Part shown: positions 33,419 to 43,747 of the stretch, one piece after another
How the letters are laid out: each line of letters starts with the position of its first letter
Numbering within the stretch: the first letter of the stretch is position 1
Assembly: GCF_000265385.1 (NCBI RefSeq)
Contig: NC_018013.1
Coordinates: 1,701,001 to 1,765,000, forward strand
DNA from: Aequorivita sublithincola DSM 14238
GTDB taxonomy: Bacteria; Bacteroidota; Bacteroidia; Flavobacteriales; Flavobacteriaceae
Direction: 5' to 3'
DNA: 64,000 bases
Translations under genes and position numbers: made by a program
The notes under the pieces: generated by a model
What the model was told of the DNA's origin: nothing
Database searches by the model: none
The model's input: only the letters and a program-made list of their open reading frames with translations

Positions 33419-36400
33419 TTAGAATTTCAACATATAATCTTCTCCAAAAACAGTTTTCAATCTAAAGATAAGCTCTTCTGCATTTTCTTTACTGAAAACC
33501 ATGGGCGGTTTTATTTTTAAGACATTGTGATCTGGGCCGTCAATGCTCATCAAAATGCCGAGTTGTTTCATTCTGTTTGCCAAATAGGAAGCATGTTCGG
33601 GTAACGGATTTTTATTTGAATCATTCAATTCAAACCCTAAAAACAAGCCTTCGCCGCGAACATCACCAATAATTGGAAATTGCTTTTGTAGGGTTTTCAA
33701 TTCAGCTATTAAAAATCCTCCAACTTTTAGAGCATTCTCTTGCAGATTTTCCTCTTCAACAACTTCCAAAACCGCGCGACCAATGGCACAGGAAACTGGA
33801 TTTCCACCAAAAGTATTGAAATACTCCATTCCAGTATTGAATTTTTCTGCCACTTCTTTAGTGCAAGCTACAATTGCAAGCGGATGTGCGTTACCTGCAG
33901 GTTTTCCCATTGTTACAATATCTGGCTGAACATCGTAAAGTTCAAACGCCCAAAAAGTTTTGCCCATTCTGCCAAAACCTGTTTGCACTTCGTCTGCAAT
34001 ACAAATACCGCCAGCTTCGTGAACGTGTTTGTAAACTTCTTTAAAATAGTTTTTGGGCGGAACAATTTGCCCACCGCAACTTATCATGCTTTCACCAATG
34101 AAACCTGCGATCTCCTTTCCTTCAACTTTTAAGTTTTCAATGATTTCCTTTGCGTGATTTGCGTAGTCAATTCCGCAGTTTTCAGAAGTATATTTTCCGC
34201 GATAGGAATCCGGAAGCGGAAGAATATGCGTTGTTTCAGGTTTTGGGAAACCGCCTTTTCCTTCAAATTTATAGGAACTCACATCCATAACGGCATTCGT
34301 GTTTCCGTGGTAACCAACTTCTATCGCCAAAATATCTTTGTTGCCTGTAATGGTTTTTGCCATTCGTAGCGCAAGTTCGTTGGCTTCACTACCCGAATTT
34401 ACAATATGAATTACAGATAAATGTGGTGGTAGCTTTTTCAGTAGAGCTTCTGCATACCCAATAATTTCTTCGTGAAGATATCGCGTGTTGGTATTTAAAA
34501 CCGCCATTTGTTTTTGCCCGGCGGCAACCACTTTGGGATGCTGATGGCCTACGTGATTTACGTTGTTTACGGTGTCTAGATATTTTCTGCCATCAATGTC
34601 AATCAAGTAAACGCCTTCGCCGCGAACGATGTGCAAGGGTTTGTCATAGGAAAGACTCAAACCTTTTCCAAGGTGATTATTTCTGAAATTGATTATATTT
34701 TCTTCTGAAATCTTTTCTTCCGAAGTATTCAACTCCTCTTTAAAAATAAAGTTAGGATTGGGGCAGATGCTTTTCCAAATTTCAGCATTTGAAGGCAAAG
34801 CCACGCCATTGAAATTTTCATCATTTCCCAAAAGATCCAAAATAAGTTGGAAGTGCAGATGCGGCGCCCAATTGCCATTTTCGTTTGGCGAGCCGATGTA
34901 AGCGATGAGGTCGCCCTGTTTTACTTGCTGCCCAACTTTTAAAATTCCCAAAGAAGTGAGCGTTAAATGACCATAAAGAGAATAAAATTTTGATTCTTCA
35001 AAAGTGTGTTCCAAGATTAGCATTGGACCGTAATCTTTGTCGTAATTGTTGTGATGAATTATTTTTACTGTGCCATTAAAAGGAGCGTGGACTGCTGTTT
35101 GCGCGGGTACCCAAAAATCGGTTCCCAAGTGAACGGTTCTGTATTGCGGGCCGTTATTGCCTTCGCTTTTAAAGGCATCTGTTGTGTAAAAAGGCCGTGT
35201 TTCTAAATAGCCGTTTAGCAAAATAGTTTTAGGAAAATGCTTTTGAAATTGTTTCAGTTTAAATTCAGAAACTTCAGCATCGCTGTATTCCGAAGGATTG
35301 CCAAGTAGTGTGCTTCCAACGCTCATATCGAGATTCATTACTTTTTCAGAAGCAACGGTTGGAAACATTGTTTTTAAAGAAACTTGATTCTTTTTTGACC
35401 AGTTTTCAAATTTTTCTTCCAACGGATGCGCAGAATATCCACAAGCATTTCTGAAAGAATAATAGGCGAAATTTTCGTTCACATCGAACCATTTTTTCAA
35501 TAAATTCCAAGCAGGTTTTTCGCTAATTACGTAATAATCATCGTTCGGGAATTCTTCTTTTTTTATGGAAGCGTTCGTAACGGTTGTAACGAGGCGCATT
35601 CCAACCAAAATGTACAGACATTTCAGCTCATTTTCCGAAATTTTGTAGTTCTTGTTATATCCTTTAACAACTTCCAAAGCTGCAGAAAGTGGATCAGGCA
35701 GATCCATAATTGCATACGCCAAAACAATAGCCAGATCGTTAATGGTTTGCGTGAAAACTGAATCGCCAAAATCAATTAATCCCGAAACTTTTGGATTACT
35801 TAAGTCGTCGGAAACTAAAATATTATAATCGTTTAAATCATTGTGAACTATACTTTTTGGAAGGTTTTTATAAGTGGTTTGAATTTCTTCAAAACGGTTT
35901 TGAAAGTGTTGAACAATTTCTTTTGCTTTTCCTAAAAAACGATTTATATGTTCTGAAGTCCAAGTGGAATTCGCCAAATCCCAATCTAAATTTCTATGTG
36001 CGGCGGGATGTTCAAAATCTTTTAGGGCAGTCGTTAAACTTCCAGCAGCTTCGCCTAAACTGATTCGTAAGCTTTCTGTTTTTGGGTTTACAGTTGCCCA
36101 AAGTCTTCCGGGAAGCCACGTTAATATTCTTGCGGTTTTATTATTTTGAAATTTTGAAAGTGAATTTCCTTCATTGTTTGAAACAACTTCAGGTAACGAA
36201 ACAGCGTGTTCTTTTGTTGAAAGATATTTCAATATTTCAACTTGAAAATCTAGTTGTTCACTGTTTTCTTCAGAAGAAATTTTCAGAAGAAATTTTTCAT
36301 TCGAACCAGTTTTCAAAAGAAAGTTCTCATCAACATAACCATCAAGTTTTGAAGCTTTGGCTGTAATATTGAAATGTTCAAAAGCTATTTTTGAAGCTTG

Positions 36401-36421
36401 CTCAGTAGTAATTATGGACAT
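33419..36421 (-). CDS. Triple fusion: kinase-like, M23 peptidase-like, class III aminotransferase
   Basis: 1000 residues in three parts. Residues 1-330 form an APH-like kinase/phosphotransferase with the catalytic HNDLNDYN near 190. Residues 400-560 form an M23 (LytM) peptidase-like domain with HLGTDFWVP near 432 and HLHFQL near 522, carrying the H-x-D and H-x-H zinc ligands. Residues 580-1000 form a PLP-dependent class III aminotransferase with GSEANELALRMA, DEVQTGFGR near 807 and the PLP lysine in GKPAGNAHP near 839. The last part is closest to the ethanolamine-phosphate phospho-lyase (AGXT2L) group, so kinase plus lyase could act on an amino alcohol in turn. No signal peptide is present, so the M23 part would be cytoplasmic. 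Confidence 0.85.
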   Translation of the reverse strand: MSIITTEQASKIAFEHFNITAKASKLDGYVDENFLLKTGSNEKFLLKISSEENSEQLDFQVEILKYLSTKEHAVSLPEVVSNNEGNSLSKFQNNKTARILTWLPGRLWATVNPKTESLRISLGEAAGSLTTALKDFEHPAAHRNLDWDLANSTWTSEHINRFLGKAKEIVQHFQNRFEEIQTTYKNLPKSIVHNDLNDYNILVSDDLSNPKVSGLIDFGDSVFTQTINDLAIVLAYAIMDLPDPLSAALEVVKGYNKNYKISENELKCLYILVGMRLVTTVTNASIKKEEFPNDDYYVISEKPAWNLLKKWFDVNENFAYYSFRNACGYSAHPLEEKFENWSKKNQVSLKTMFPTVASEKVMNLDMSVGSTLLGNPSEYSDAEVSEFKLKQFQKHFPKTILLNGYLETRPFYTTDAFKSEGNNGPQYRTVHLGTDFWVPAQTAVHAPFNGTVKIIHHNNYDKDYGPMLILEHTFEESKFYSLYGHLTLTSLGILKVGQQVKQGDLIAYIGSPNENGNWAPHLHFQLILDLLGNDENFNGVALPSNAEIWKSICPNPNFIFKEELNTSEEKISEENIINFRNNHLGKGLSLSYDKPLHIVRGEGVYLIDIDGRKYLDTVNNVNHVGHQHPKVVAAGQKQMAVLNTNTRYLHEEIIGYAEALLKKLPPHLSVIHIVNSGSEANELALRMAKTITGNKDILAIEVGYHGNTNAVMDVSSYKFEGKGGFPKPETTHILPLPDSYRGKYTSENCGIDYANHAKEIIENLKVEGKEIAGFIGESMISCGGQIVPPKNYFKEVYKHVHEAGGICIADEVQTGFGRMGKTFWAFELYDVQPDIVTMGKPAGNAHPLAIVACTKEVAEKFNTGMEYFNTFGGNPVSCAIGRAVLEVVEEENLQENALKVGGFLIAELKTLQKQFPIIGDVRGEGLFLGFELNDSNKNPLPEHASYLANRMKQLGILMSIDGPDHNVLKIKPPMVFSKENAEELIFRLKTVFGEDYMLKF

Positions 36422-36466
36422 CTTTTTTCAATGAAATTAACAAACAATAATACTGAAAAAAGAGAA

Positions 36467-36500
36467 GGACGAAATTAAACTTCACGTTAAAATTTCGTCC
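36467..36500 (-). terminator. Terminator of the DUF4407 gene
   Basis: GGACGAAATT (36467-36476) pairs with AATTTCGTCC (36491-36500). Read leftward, the stem is followed by a T-rich run. Confidence 0.65.
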
Positions 36501-36523
36501 CTCAAACTTGGCTAAAAAAATAA

Positions 36524-37624
36524 TTATAAAATACTCTTCTGCTGCTTATAAAAAGCATCGGCTTGCATTTGCATCAATTCGCGGGCTTTTTTGCGTTTGT
36601 AGTCGTAAAGTTCTTGTTCCTCGGCTATGTCTGCATACACTCTGTTGTTGATGTCTCGGTCTGTGGTTACCAAAATATCTCGTTGCGCTTTTTGTTGCGT
36701 TACCCACGATTTTAATGCACTTTCCTGTTCTTCCAGCTTTAAATCGTAAGCGCCTTTTGGAGATAAAAGTTTTGCTAGAATTGGCGAAGTTTCAATGGCG
36801 AGGAATAATAAAAAGATAAAAAGTGAAGGCAACCACGGAAGTTTATCCAAAGCATTTACGCGCGCCATCAAACCATCGAAACCGTCTATTACGGGTTGAG
36901 TGTCTGCAACTTTTGTTTTGTATTCTACGGCGAGGATTGCTACTTGAGCCTCTGCAGCTGTTATCTTTTCGGCATTGGTTTTCTTTAACTCTGCTAATGC
37001 AGCTTGTTCTGAATCATGTTTATCGCGTTTTTCTTTATAAACGGGACCTTTGCCTAGTTTTTCGGTTCCTTTTCTGCCTTCGGCTTCAGCTATATAGGTT
37101 TCGTAAAGATTGTTTACTTCAGTTTCTTTTGTGGTTATTTCATTTTTTAAACTTTCGATTTCTGTTTCCAAAGCATTTATGGAAGGAGTGTATTGAAGCG
37201 CCAATTGGTCTTTGTTGGCGAGGGTCATTTCGTTTTTCTCGGTGAGCAATACTTGGTTGATTTCCTTTTCGAAAATTTTCATCTCCAAAGGTTTTGAAAT
37301 TACTATCGCGATGATTATTGCTAGCGCAATTCTCGGGGAAGCCTGTATCAATTCATCAAAAAAATTGTCTCTTTTTTTAATGGTGGAAACGATAAATCTA
37401 TCCAGATTGAAAATCAATAATCCCCAAATAATTCCGAAGAAAATAGCAGAGAGATAAGTGTCGAAAATCGTGTAAAGAGCATAAGCGGCGGCGATTGTAG
37501 CCATAACGGCTGTAAAGAACACTGTGGCGCCAATGCCGGCATATTTAGTGCGTTCGCCGGGAGAACATTCGTCAAGGATGGCTGTATCTGCCCCAGAGCA
37601 GAAGATGAAAAAGCGTTGTAACAT
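36524..37624 (-). CDS. DUF4407 membrane protein
   Basis: 366 residues. Two close pairs of membrane segments in the first 120 residues ('GIGATVFFTAVMATIAAAYA', 'AIFFGIIWGLLIFNLDRFIV') are followed by a long coiled-coil (about 140-240) and a further membrane helix near 258-280. A charged helical tail ends the protein. 'FCSGADTAILDECSPGERTKYAGIGA' at the start is diagnostic of DUF4407. The function is unknown; the large helical loop should face the periplasm or cytoplasm as a coiled-coil. It is monocistronic, with a terminator after it. Confidence 0.85.
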   Translation of the reverse strand: MLQRFFIFCSGADTAILDECSPGERTKYAGIGATVFFTAVMATIAAAYALYTIFDTYLSAIFFGIIWGLLIFNLDRFIVSTIKKRDNFFDELIQASPRIALAIIIAIVISKPLEMKIFEKEINQVLLTEKNEMTLANKDQLALQYTPSINALETEIESLKNEITTKETEVNNLYETYIAEAEGRKGTEKLGKGPVYKEKRDKHDSEQAALAELKKTNAEKITAAEAQVAILAVEYKTKVADTQPVIDGFDGLMARVNALDKLPWLPSLFIFLLFLAIETSPILAKLLSPKGAYDLKLEEQESALKSWVTQQKAQRDILVTTDRDINNRVYADIAEEQELYDYKRKKARELMQMQADAFYKQQKSIL

Positions 37625-37705
37625 ACGGATTTTAGATTGATGAATCTATATAACGCAATTTGAATCAGTTTGTTACAGCCTAATCAAAGAAATTTTTGAA
37701 ATCGC

Positions 37706-40036
37706 TTATCTTTTTAGAGTGAAATGGCCACGATAAATCTTGCCGTTTTTGAAGATGGCTTTATACCAATAATCTGATGAGGACATTTGTTTGCCATTGT
37801 AAGTGCCGTCCCAGCCACTGCTGTTTAAATCTAGAATGTAAAGTATTTTACTGAAACGGTCGAAAATTTCAACACGCTCCAGTTGTTCGTTCTCGCGGTC
37901 TAGTCCTTCAACTTGCCAGAAATCGTGATAGCCATCATTGTTTGGCGTAAAGAAATTTGGAAAGCCCAAAACGTATGCAATTAGGGTTGTGGTGCCGCAA
38001 CCATTTGTGTCTTTTACCAAAATAATATGTTCTCCAAGACTTACATTTTCAAAAATTGGGCTTTGCTGATATGGACCATTGTCAAGCGAATAAAGATAAT
38101 CTCCAACACCTTCAACAATTACGGTTAGGATTGGATTGCCAACGTTTCCAGTTAATTTATAACTGACTTGTGCAGTTTCGGAAGGCAGGACAGTAATGGT
38201 TCTAGTGCTCGCGCAGGAATATTTTTCGCCATTAATAGTTTTGCTTCTGGTTACAGTTACTGTGTATGTTCCTGCTTCATTAATTTCAATTGAAGCGGTA
38301 GTTTCACCATTGGACCATTCAAATTGGGCATCTGCACTATTTCCTATTAAACCTGAATCAATTGTTATGGTTTCGGGGAAAGTGTTTAGGCAATAAATGT
38401 AAGCTTCTTCACCTTCAAATTCTGGGGTGTTGATTACGTTGAGGTTAATTTTGGCAGTGCCAAGACAACCGCGGTCGCCATCTATTCTGGCATAAATTGT
38501 TTGTGTGTTTTCTTCGGAATTTATAAACGGATTGGGAAGCGGATTGATTTGTGAAATTGCGTCGTCATAGGAAAGATGGTAGGTTACTTCGGCATTATTT
38601 CCGAAGAGAATTTGTAAATCCGAAGTGGTTTGCGAAAAATTGAAACTTGCAAAACCAGGATTTCCGTCTATGGAACAATTCACTAGAAAGAAATCTGAAA
38701 CAGTGTTGGTTGTGGTTTTTAGAGTTACTTCGGCTACGCAAACGCAATCATATTCAGAGACAGCTCTGGCGTAAACTATTTCGTTTGGGCGCGTGTTTGT
38801 ATAACTTTCAGGATTTGGAATCGGGCTGAGGTTATTCTCGGCATCATTGAAATTTTTGTGAAAGGAATAGACGCGAAGCAGTGGATCGCCATTGATTATT
38901 ATCGTTTCAGTCTCAAAAAGATTGAAAGTTGCACGACCATCTGCGGTGGGTTCACACTGAAATAATTCTGTATTTTGGACGGTTACAGGCGCGCTGTATT
39001 CAATTAAAACTTCGTCTGTAGCGATGCAGGCGCTGCCGTAATCTATTTCAACTTTATAAGTTCCAGCAGTGGTAACGGTGAGTTGGGCAGAGGTTTCACC
39101 AGGAATAAGAGTCCCATTTCTGAACCATTTGTAACCTATCGGAGTGGTTCCTTGCGGCGTGGCATCTAGTACATAGATTTCGTTTTCGCAAAGAGGGTTG
39201 TAGGTTACGAAACTTTGATCTGGTCCAAGATTGGCAGCAATATTGAAACTTTCTCCTTCAAGAAAGACGGCGGAATCGTAACGGTAATTGGCTTCATCTG
39301 CAATAACGAGTTTAATATGATACCCTTGGTTTACGGTTACAGGCGTTTCGGCGACAAGAATTTTGGTCTGTCCGTTAAAGTTTATAGGTACGTTGGAACC
39401 GTTCCAGCCTTCAAAATAGGTTTGGTTAATGGGCGGACAAGAGCCTGGAATGCCAGAATGAACGGTAGTTACCAAAACAGGAGTGTTTGTTCCTGGAACC
39501 ACTGCAATATTGGTGTAATTGCCGCCTATAGGTTTAATTAAAAAGGCGAAAGCATCGCTGTAAATACAAGTGTTGGGGTCGCCTTCTTGGTATTCTTCGG
39601 AAGCAAAAAGATAGCGGAACTGAATGTTGTCTGCGTTTGGAACAAAATCAAATTCTATTATGGTGGCGTTGGTTGTGTTGGTTATGTTTAGTGCGGTTTC
39701 TAAGTCTTGGTCGCCAGTCCAACCCGGAGCGTCATCATCACTTAAATTGTTGTTGGGGCCAGGAACGTGTTTTAGCTTTCCTGTACTCATCACAATGCCT
39801 TTGTTGAAAGGAAAAGCACTACCATTAGCACTGAAATAGCCAAAACTTTTGTCGCCGTCGGCAAAGTTGCCGCTTACCGTTTTAGAAACTTGAACATTGC
39901 TGATGCAGCCGCTGTCAATAAGTATATCTTCCACCAACTGCTGGGGCGTGTATGTTGTGGCGTCAACCTGAATGTTTTGTGCAGAAGGAATCGCGAAGCA
40001 CAGAATAGTGAACAATAGGAAAACAAACGACTTCAT
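37706..40036 (-). CDS. Type IX secreted protein: choice-of-anchor L domain and type B sorting domain
   Basis: 776 residues with a signal peptide (about 1-19). The N-terminal choice-of-anchor L domain has 'FGYFSANGSAFPFNKGIVMS' and 'FRYLFASEEY'. Ig-like and PKD-like repeats follow (about 270-660). The C-terminal gliding-motility-associated domain is the T9SS type B signal (FPNFFTPNNDGYHDFW to the final YWYKAIFKNGKIYRGHFTLKR). It should cross the outer membrane by the type IX system and remain at the surface, probably in adhesion. GldJ, encoded elsewhere in the window, belongs to the same secretion apparatus. Confidence 0.88.
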   Translation of the reverse strand: MKSFVFLLFTILCFAIPSAQNIQVDATTYTPQQLVEDILIDSGCISNVQVSKTVSGNFADGDKSFGYFSANGSAFPFNKGIVMSTGKLKHVPGPNNNLSDDDAPGWTGDQDLETALNITNTTNATIIEFDFVPNADNIQFRYLFASEEYQEGDPNTCIYSDAFAFLIKPIGGNYTNIAVVPGTNTPVLVTTVHSGIPGSCPPINQTYFEGWNGSNVPINFNGQTKILVAETPVTVNQGYHIKLVIADEANYRYDSAVFLEGESFNIAANLGPDQSFVTYNPLCENEIYVLDATPQGTTPIGYKWFRNGTLIPGETSAQLTVTTAGTYKVEIDYGSACIATDEVLIEYSAPVTVQNTELFQCEPTADGRATFNLFETETIIINGDPLLRVYSFHKNFNDAENNLSPIPNPESYTNTRPNEIVYARAVSEYDCVCVAEVTLKTTTNTVSDFFLVNCSIDGNPGFASFNFSQTTSDLQILFGNNAEVTYHLSYDDAISQINPLPNPFINSEENTQTIYARIDGDRGCLGTAKINLNVINTPEFEGEEAYIYCLNTFPETITIDSGLIGNSADAQFEWSNGETTASIEINEAGTYTVTVTRSKTINGEKYSCASTRTITVLPSETAQVSYKLTGNVGNPILTVIVEGVGDYLYSLDNGPYQQSPIFENVSLGEHIILVKDTNGCGTTTLIAYVLGFPNFFTPNNDGYHDFWQVEGLDRENEQLERVEIFDRFSKILYILDLNSSGWDGTYNGKQMSSSDYWYKAIFKNGKIYRGHFTLKR

Positions 40037-40083
40037 GAATCGGGGATTACTTTTCTTTTAAGCGAAAGCAAATTTAGGATTTT

Positions 40084-40118
40084 TAGTTTCTGGTTTTCAA
40101 GTTTTTGGTTGAAAGTTT
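40084..40118. repeat. Heptamer-periodic tract
   Basis: TAGTTTC, TGGTTTT, CAAGTTT, TTGGTTG and AAAGTTT follow at 7-bp steps in the 208-bp gap before the T9SS gene. It resembles the first part of the large array at 45083. Confidence 0.45.
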
Positions 40119-40244
40119 TTTGAAGGAACGTTATTGCGGATTTCCTATAAATATATTGTAGCGTGAAGTCTTCTCTATTCTCGTTTTTAGAAATTCATTC
40201 ATTCTAAAAACATTGCAATTCAAAAAAATTACTCTCAATAAACG

Positions 40245-42905
40245 TTAGTGATTCGTTCCTATTTCCTCCGCAACTTCTTCGCCTTCCGCGTCAAGCTGTT
40301 TATCCAGATAGAAAAGACCGTTTTGGGTGGGTGTGTAGAAATATTCGGCAATGCCACTGGAGTCTTCTGTTAGGTTGCCGTTTGCATCATAAAGTGAAAT
40401 ACGCAATGTTCTGCCGCTTTTGTCTATTTGATATACATAGTCTGCAACTCCTTCTTGATTGTTTAAAAGCTTTTGGTCCGTCCCAAAAGTTTTGGAACGC
40501 TGCACTTCATCCATATCATTAAAGTGATTCTCTAGACTGTGGAATCCTTCTGGGCCTAGTGTGGGTTTCTTTTTAGTGTTGTAATATGAATAACTTCGCA
40601 CAAATCCTGAAGTGGTCAATTCCATTTCCATACTAGAAAAACCTTCGGTGCTGTTCACCCTTTCACCATTTTTGCCGAAATAGGTGTAACCAAAATACCT
40701 ATCATATTTATCTCGCAGATAGATCGTTTTGTGAACGCCAATTTCGTTGAGCGCTGGCTGGTTTTTTTGATTGTAGTAGCTTTCGGAAGTCAGCAGTCCT
40801 TGTGGATTATAATAGTATCTCGTAATGCTTGCGCCAGTAACCATTTGATTTTTTACGTCATAATTGGTCACTATGGAATCCTTTCCAAAACGGTTTAAAA
40901 CCATAGTCGTTCGGAATGCACCATCATAAATACTGGGCTGCTTATTTTTATCATAATTGCTGCGTTCCACCAAATTACTATTGGCATCAAACTTAAACTC
41001 GTTATAGGTTGTGTTTTGTAAGGCATCTGCTAATTCATCATCTACAGTAAAATAGGTGGTTTTGATTCTGTTGTTGTTTTTGTCGTATTCCCAACGGCTA
41101 GTTGCAACATCTTCTTGCCAAGCCTTTGTTTTTCCGAGGGAATCATAGGCTATTAACTCGGTTTGGTTGCCTCTTTCATCATATTTATAAGTGTAAAAAC
41201 CTACACCGTTTTCTGTTTTCGCCCAGTTTCTTTCGGTTCCAAAAAATTGTTCTTTTACAACTTCTTTTTTAGCGTTTAGGAATTGCTTTGTGAAGGATAT
41301 TCCCAGATCGTTTACAGTTTCCATTCCATAGGCGTCCACATTTTTAATGTTTACGAGGGAATCTCCTAAAAATTCTTTGGCGGTTGCGCCATCTTTATTG
41401 TCTGTAAACTTCAAAACATAATTTGGATAATAATTTGCGGAGAAAGTAATTCTCCCCAAAGTATCATAAAGGTTTACTAGCTGATGATAATCATCCGACC
41501 CTTTAGTGGGAAGATTGCGAATGTTGAATTTTCGCATATCAGTACAATTGTCATATAGATCATAAGTATAGGTGTATTTATGAACGCCGTTTACGTTTGC
41601 GACTTTGTTTCCAAGTTTATCGAAATATGCTTCGGAAGTTGTATTGCCGCGCTCATCATGTTCATAAACGGTAATATAACCGTCCAGTACGATAGAATAG
41701 TTGCCATCAACATCAAACTGTTTAAGCTTGGTAACCATTAAGTTTTCATCAGACTCGTATTCATAAACGGATGCAAAATCTTTGTCGCGCATCGGTTTTC
41801 CAGATTTATCAAAATAGGAAATCTTCTTAGTGACTTTATTGTCGCCCATTTCCCGAAGTTCTTGAAACGCGCCGCGACGCATTACCGCAAAGCCGTTTTC
41901 ATCAAAATAAGTAGAATACATACTTTTTTTGGCGGCATTCCATTTTCCCTTTAGTGTGAATATTCCTTCGTTGGAAACCTGTTTTTCGTTGGCGTCGAAA
42001 TAGGTTCGAGTAATATTGCCTTCAGTATCTTTCAAGACTCTAGTGATGTGGGCTTCTGTTTTATTGGAAAAAGATTTTCCCTCCGCATCAAATAATTTCA
42101 CCTCGCGGGTGGCGGAATTTGGATGTGTAATTATCGCCAAAGCTGCTTCAAAATAACCGCCGTTGGTAGGTTTCCCGTTTTGGTAGAATTTTACAAGTGT
42201 GCTGTCCGCATTCTTTTCAATATGATACACCTCGCCATAACGACTGTTTTCAGTATTTTCTGGGTAGGAGGTAAGTAGTTCGCCTTCCACAGTGTTGTAA
42301 ACTCTTCGGTGCCAAGGTGTGGTTTCGGCAAAAAACTCTTGATAGCTATACAGATCTTGACTTGCATAATGAGCGGTTTCGCGCAACAAACCCGCAACGT
42401 GAAGCTCCCAATAGCGCTGCATAGTCCATTCAATATTATGCTTGGATTCTTGGTCGTATTGAAACTGCATGGTATCTATTTTCGCTAAATATTTCTTACC
42501 AAGACGTTGCAATTCGGAATTTGTTAAATTTTCTAAGCCTATGCCAATAGCTTCTTTTCGAAAAAGACGCGCGTGATATTCCGTAATATTAAAATGGTTT
42601 TGCTCGTGAATGAGCAGTTGGTCTGTTTCCGTATCTTCTTTTGTAACCCGGCCAGATTTATAGGGAATCATTTGTGCGTAAATACGAAGGGATTTATCCT
42701 CCCGATTGCCTTCAAATTGTATGTCTGAATAAACCATAGCATGATAATCACCTGGAATGTTATCGATAACAGGAAAATCATCCCAGTTAAGCAAGCGCTC
42801 GCTCCAACGGATGCTCGTGGTAACCTTTGTGTTCTTGGCAAAAGCCAGCATGACTATAAAAGCTATTGCCACTGCCGAAATAATAAGATGATGTTTAGGC
42901 TTCAA
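40245..42905 (-). CDS. Secreted DUF922-like metalloprotease with YD-type repeats
   Basis: 886 residues. The N-terminal hydrophobic segment (about 7-23) is a signal or anchor. Residues 25-200 resemble DUF922 zinc proteases, with HEQNH at 100-104 inside LLIHEQNHFNITEYHARLF. From about 230 to 870 there are many degenerate repeats of about 20-40 residues with YD-x-x-G-N and 'YFDKxG' motifs, as in RHS/YD proteins, forming a long beta structure. No RHS toxin core is seen. It may be an envelope protease with a binding stalk. Its start overlaps the end of the DUF805 gene by 11 bp. Confidence 0.7.
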   Translation of the reverse strand: MKPKHHLIISAVAIAFIVMLAFAKNTKVTTSIRWSERLLNWDDFPVIDNIPGDYHAMVYSDIQFEGNREDKSLRIYAQMIPYKSGRVTKEDTETDQLLIHEQNHFNITEYHARLFRKEAIGIGLENLTNSELQRLGKKYLAKIDTMQFQYDQESKHNIEWTMQRYWELHVAGLLRETAHYASQDLYSYQEFFAETTPWHRRVYNTVEGELLTSYPENTENSRYGEVYHIEKNADSTLVKFYQNGKPTNGGYFEAALAIITHPNSATREVKLFDAEGKSFSNKTEAHITRVLKDTEGNITRTYFDANEKQVSNEGIFTLKGKWNAAKKSMYSTYFDENGFAVMRRGAFQELREMGDNKVTKKISYFDKSGKPMRDKDFASVYEYESDENLMVTKLKQFDVDGNYSIVLDGYITVYEHDERGNTTSEAYFDKLGNKVANVNGVHKYTYTYDLYDNCTDMRKFNIRNLPTKGSDDYHQLVNLYDTLGRITFSANYYPNYVLKFTDNKDGATAKEFLGDSLVNIKNVDAYGMETVNDLGISFTKQFLNAKKEVVKEQFFGTERNWAKTENGVGFYTYKYDERGNQTELIAYDSLGKTKAWQEDVATSRWEYDKNNNRIKTTYFTVDDELADALQNTTYNEFKFDANSNLVERSNYDKNKQPSIYDGAFRTTMVLNRFGKDSIVTNYDVKNQMVTGASITRYYYNPQGLLTSESYYNQKNQPALNEIGVHKTIYLRDKYDRYFGYTYFGKNGERVNSTEGFSSMEMELTTSGFVRSYSYYNTKKKPTLGPEGFHSLENHFNDMDEVQRSKTFGTDQKLLNNQEGVADYVYQIDKSGRTLRISLYDANGNLTEDSSGIAEYFYTPTQNGLFYLDKQLDAEGEEVAEEIGTNH

Positions 42906-43668
42906 GCGGAATTAGGTTTGGTTTTTTTTGAATTTTATAAATATAGTAGGGAATATAGGTAAGTATAAAAGTGGATAGTATATAAAGTAAATCCCCACCA
43001 ATGGCGGCAAAGTCGAAATAGGTTAGATTGTTGCTGAATATTTCATATCCCAAAAAAACAACATACCAACCAACGCTAAAAATGGCTCTATGCACGATAA
43101 AATAGATTGGTAAATGCGGCAGCGGATTCATTTTAAAACTCAATAGCAACACCATTAAATAGCCTGCCATAATCAGGATGCTTTCAATAATAAAATATAT
43201 CCAGTCATCATTGCCTAAAAAATAACTTAGTAAGGCTACGGCTAGCGTGGTAAGAAGTATGCCGCTTAGCAATTCGCTACCAATGGTTTCCTTACTTTTT
43301 CCTTTCGGAAGGGTTAATTTTTTGGCTGGCGTGATTAACTGTACCTCGTTAGTTTGCAGTTCCGAAAGTTTGGGATCTGCTCCGTATTTATTGCTTCGAG
43401 TATGGCCCTCACTAAAAAGGAGCACAAAAATATAGAAAGGGATAAACTGGTAAAAACCATTATTACCAAGATCGTGGCAACGTTTGGCACTTTGCGCAAA
43501 CATAAACCAGTAACTTGCCGCAAAGAGAACAATTAACTGATACCCACCAAGATTAAACCCTTCAATAGCAATAGCAAAGCCATATATGAAGAACAGCGAT
43601 AATGCGTAACTAATACCAAACTCGGTTCTGCGGATTCGGCCATTAAACGAAAAAGGATTCTTAAACAT
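42895..43668 (-). CDS. DUF805 family membrane protein
   Basis: 257 residues. The first 120 residues are a DUF805 domain: 'FSFNGRIRRTEFGISYALSL', three membrane helices and 'QSAKRCHDLGNNGFYQFIPF'. A linker rich in charged residues is followed by about four more helices. The function is unknown. It overlaps the DUF922-like gene by 11 bp, so it is the first gene of a two-gene operon. Confidence 0.8.
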   Translation of the reverse strand: MFKNPFSFNGRIRRTEFGISYALSLFFIYGFAIAIEGFNLGGYQLIVLFAASYWFMFAQSAKRCHDLGNNGFYQFIPFYIFVLLFSEGHTRSNKYGADPKLSELQTNEVQLITPAKKLTLPKGKSKETIGSELLSGILLTTLAVALLSYFLGNDDWIYFIIESILIMAGYLMVLLLSFKMNPLPHLPIYFIVHRAIFSVGWYVVFLGYEIFSNNLTYFDFAAIGGDLLYILSTFILTYIPYYIYKIQKKPNLIPLEA

Positions 43669-43747
43669 TTGTTAAAATAACTAATGCGCAATATAAATTA
43701 ATCAAAATGAATATTCCAAATTGAAAAGAGGATTTTTATTATTTTAA

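Noticed and set aside
40245..42905. RHS toxin
   Set aside because: YD-like repeats are present, but there is no RHS core closing motif or C-terminal toxin domain, and the N-terminus is DUF922-like.
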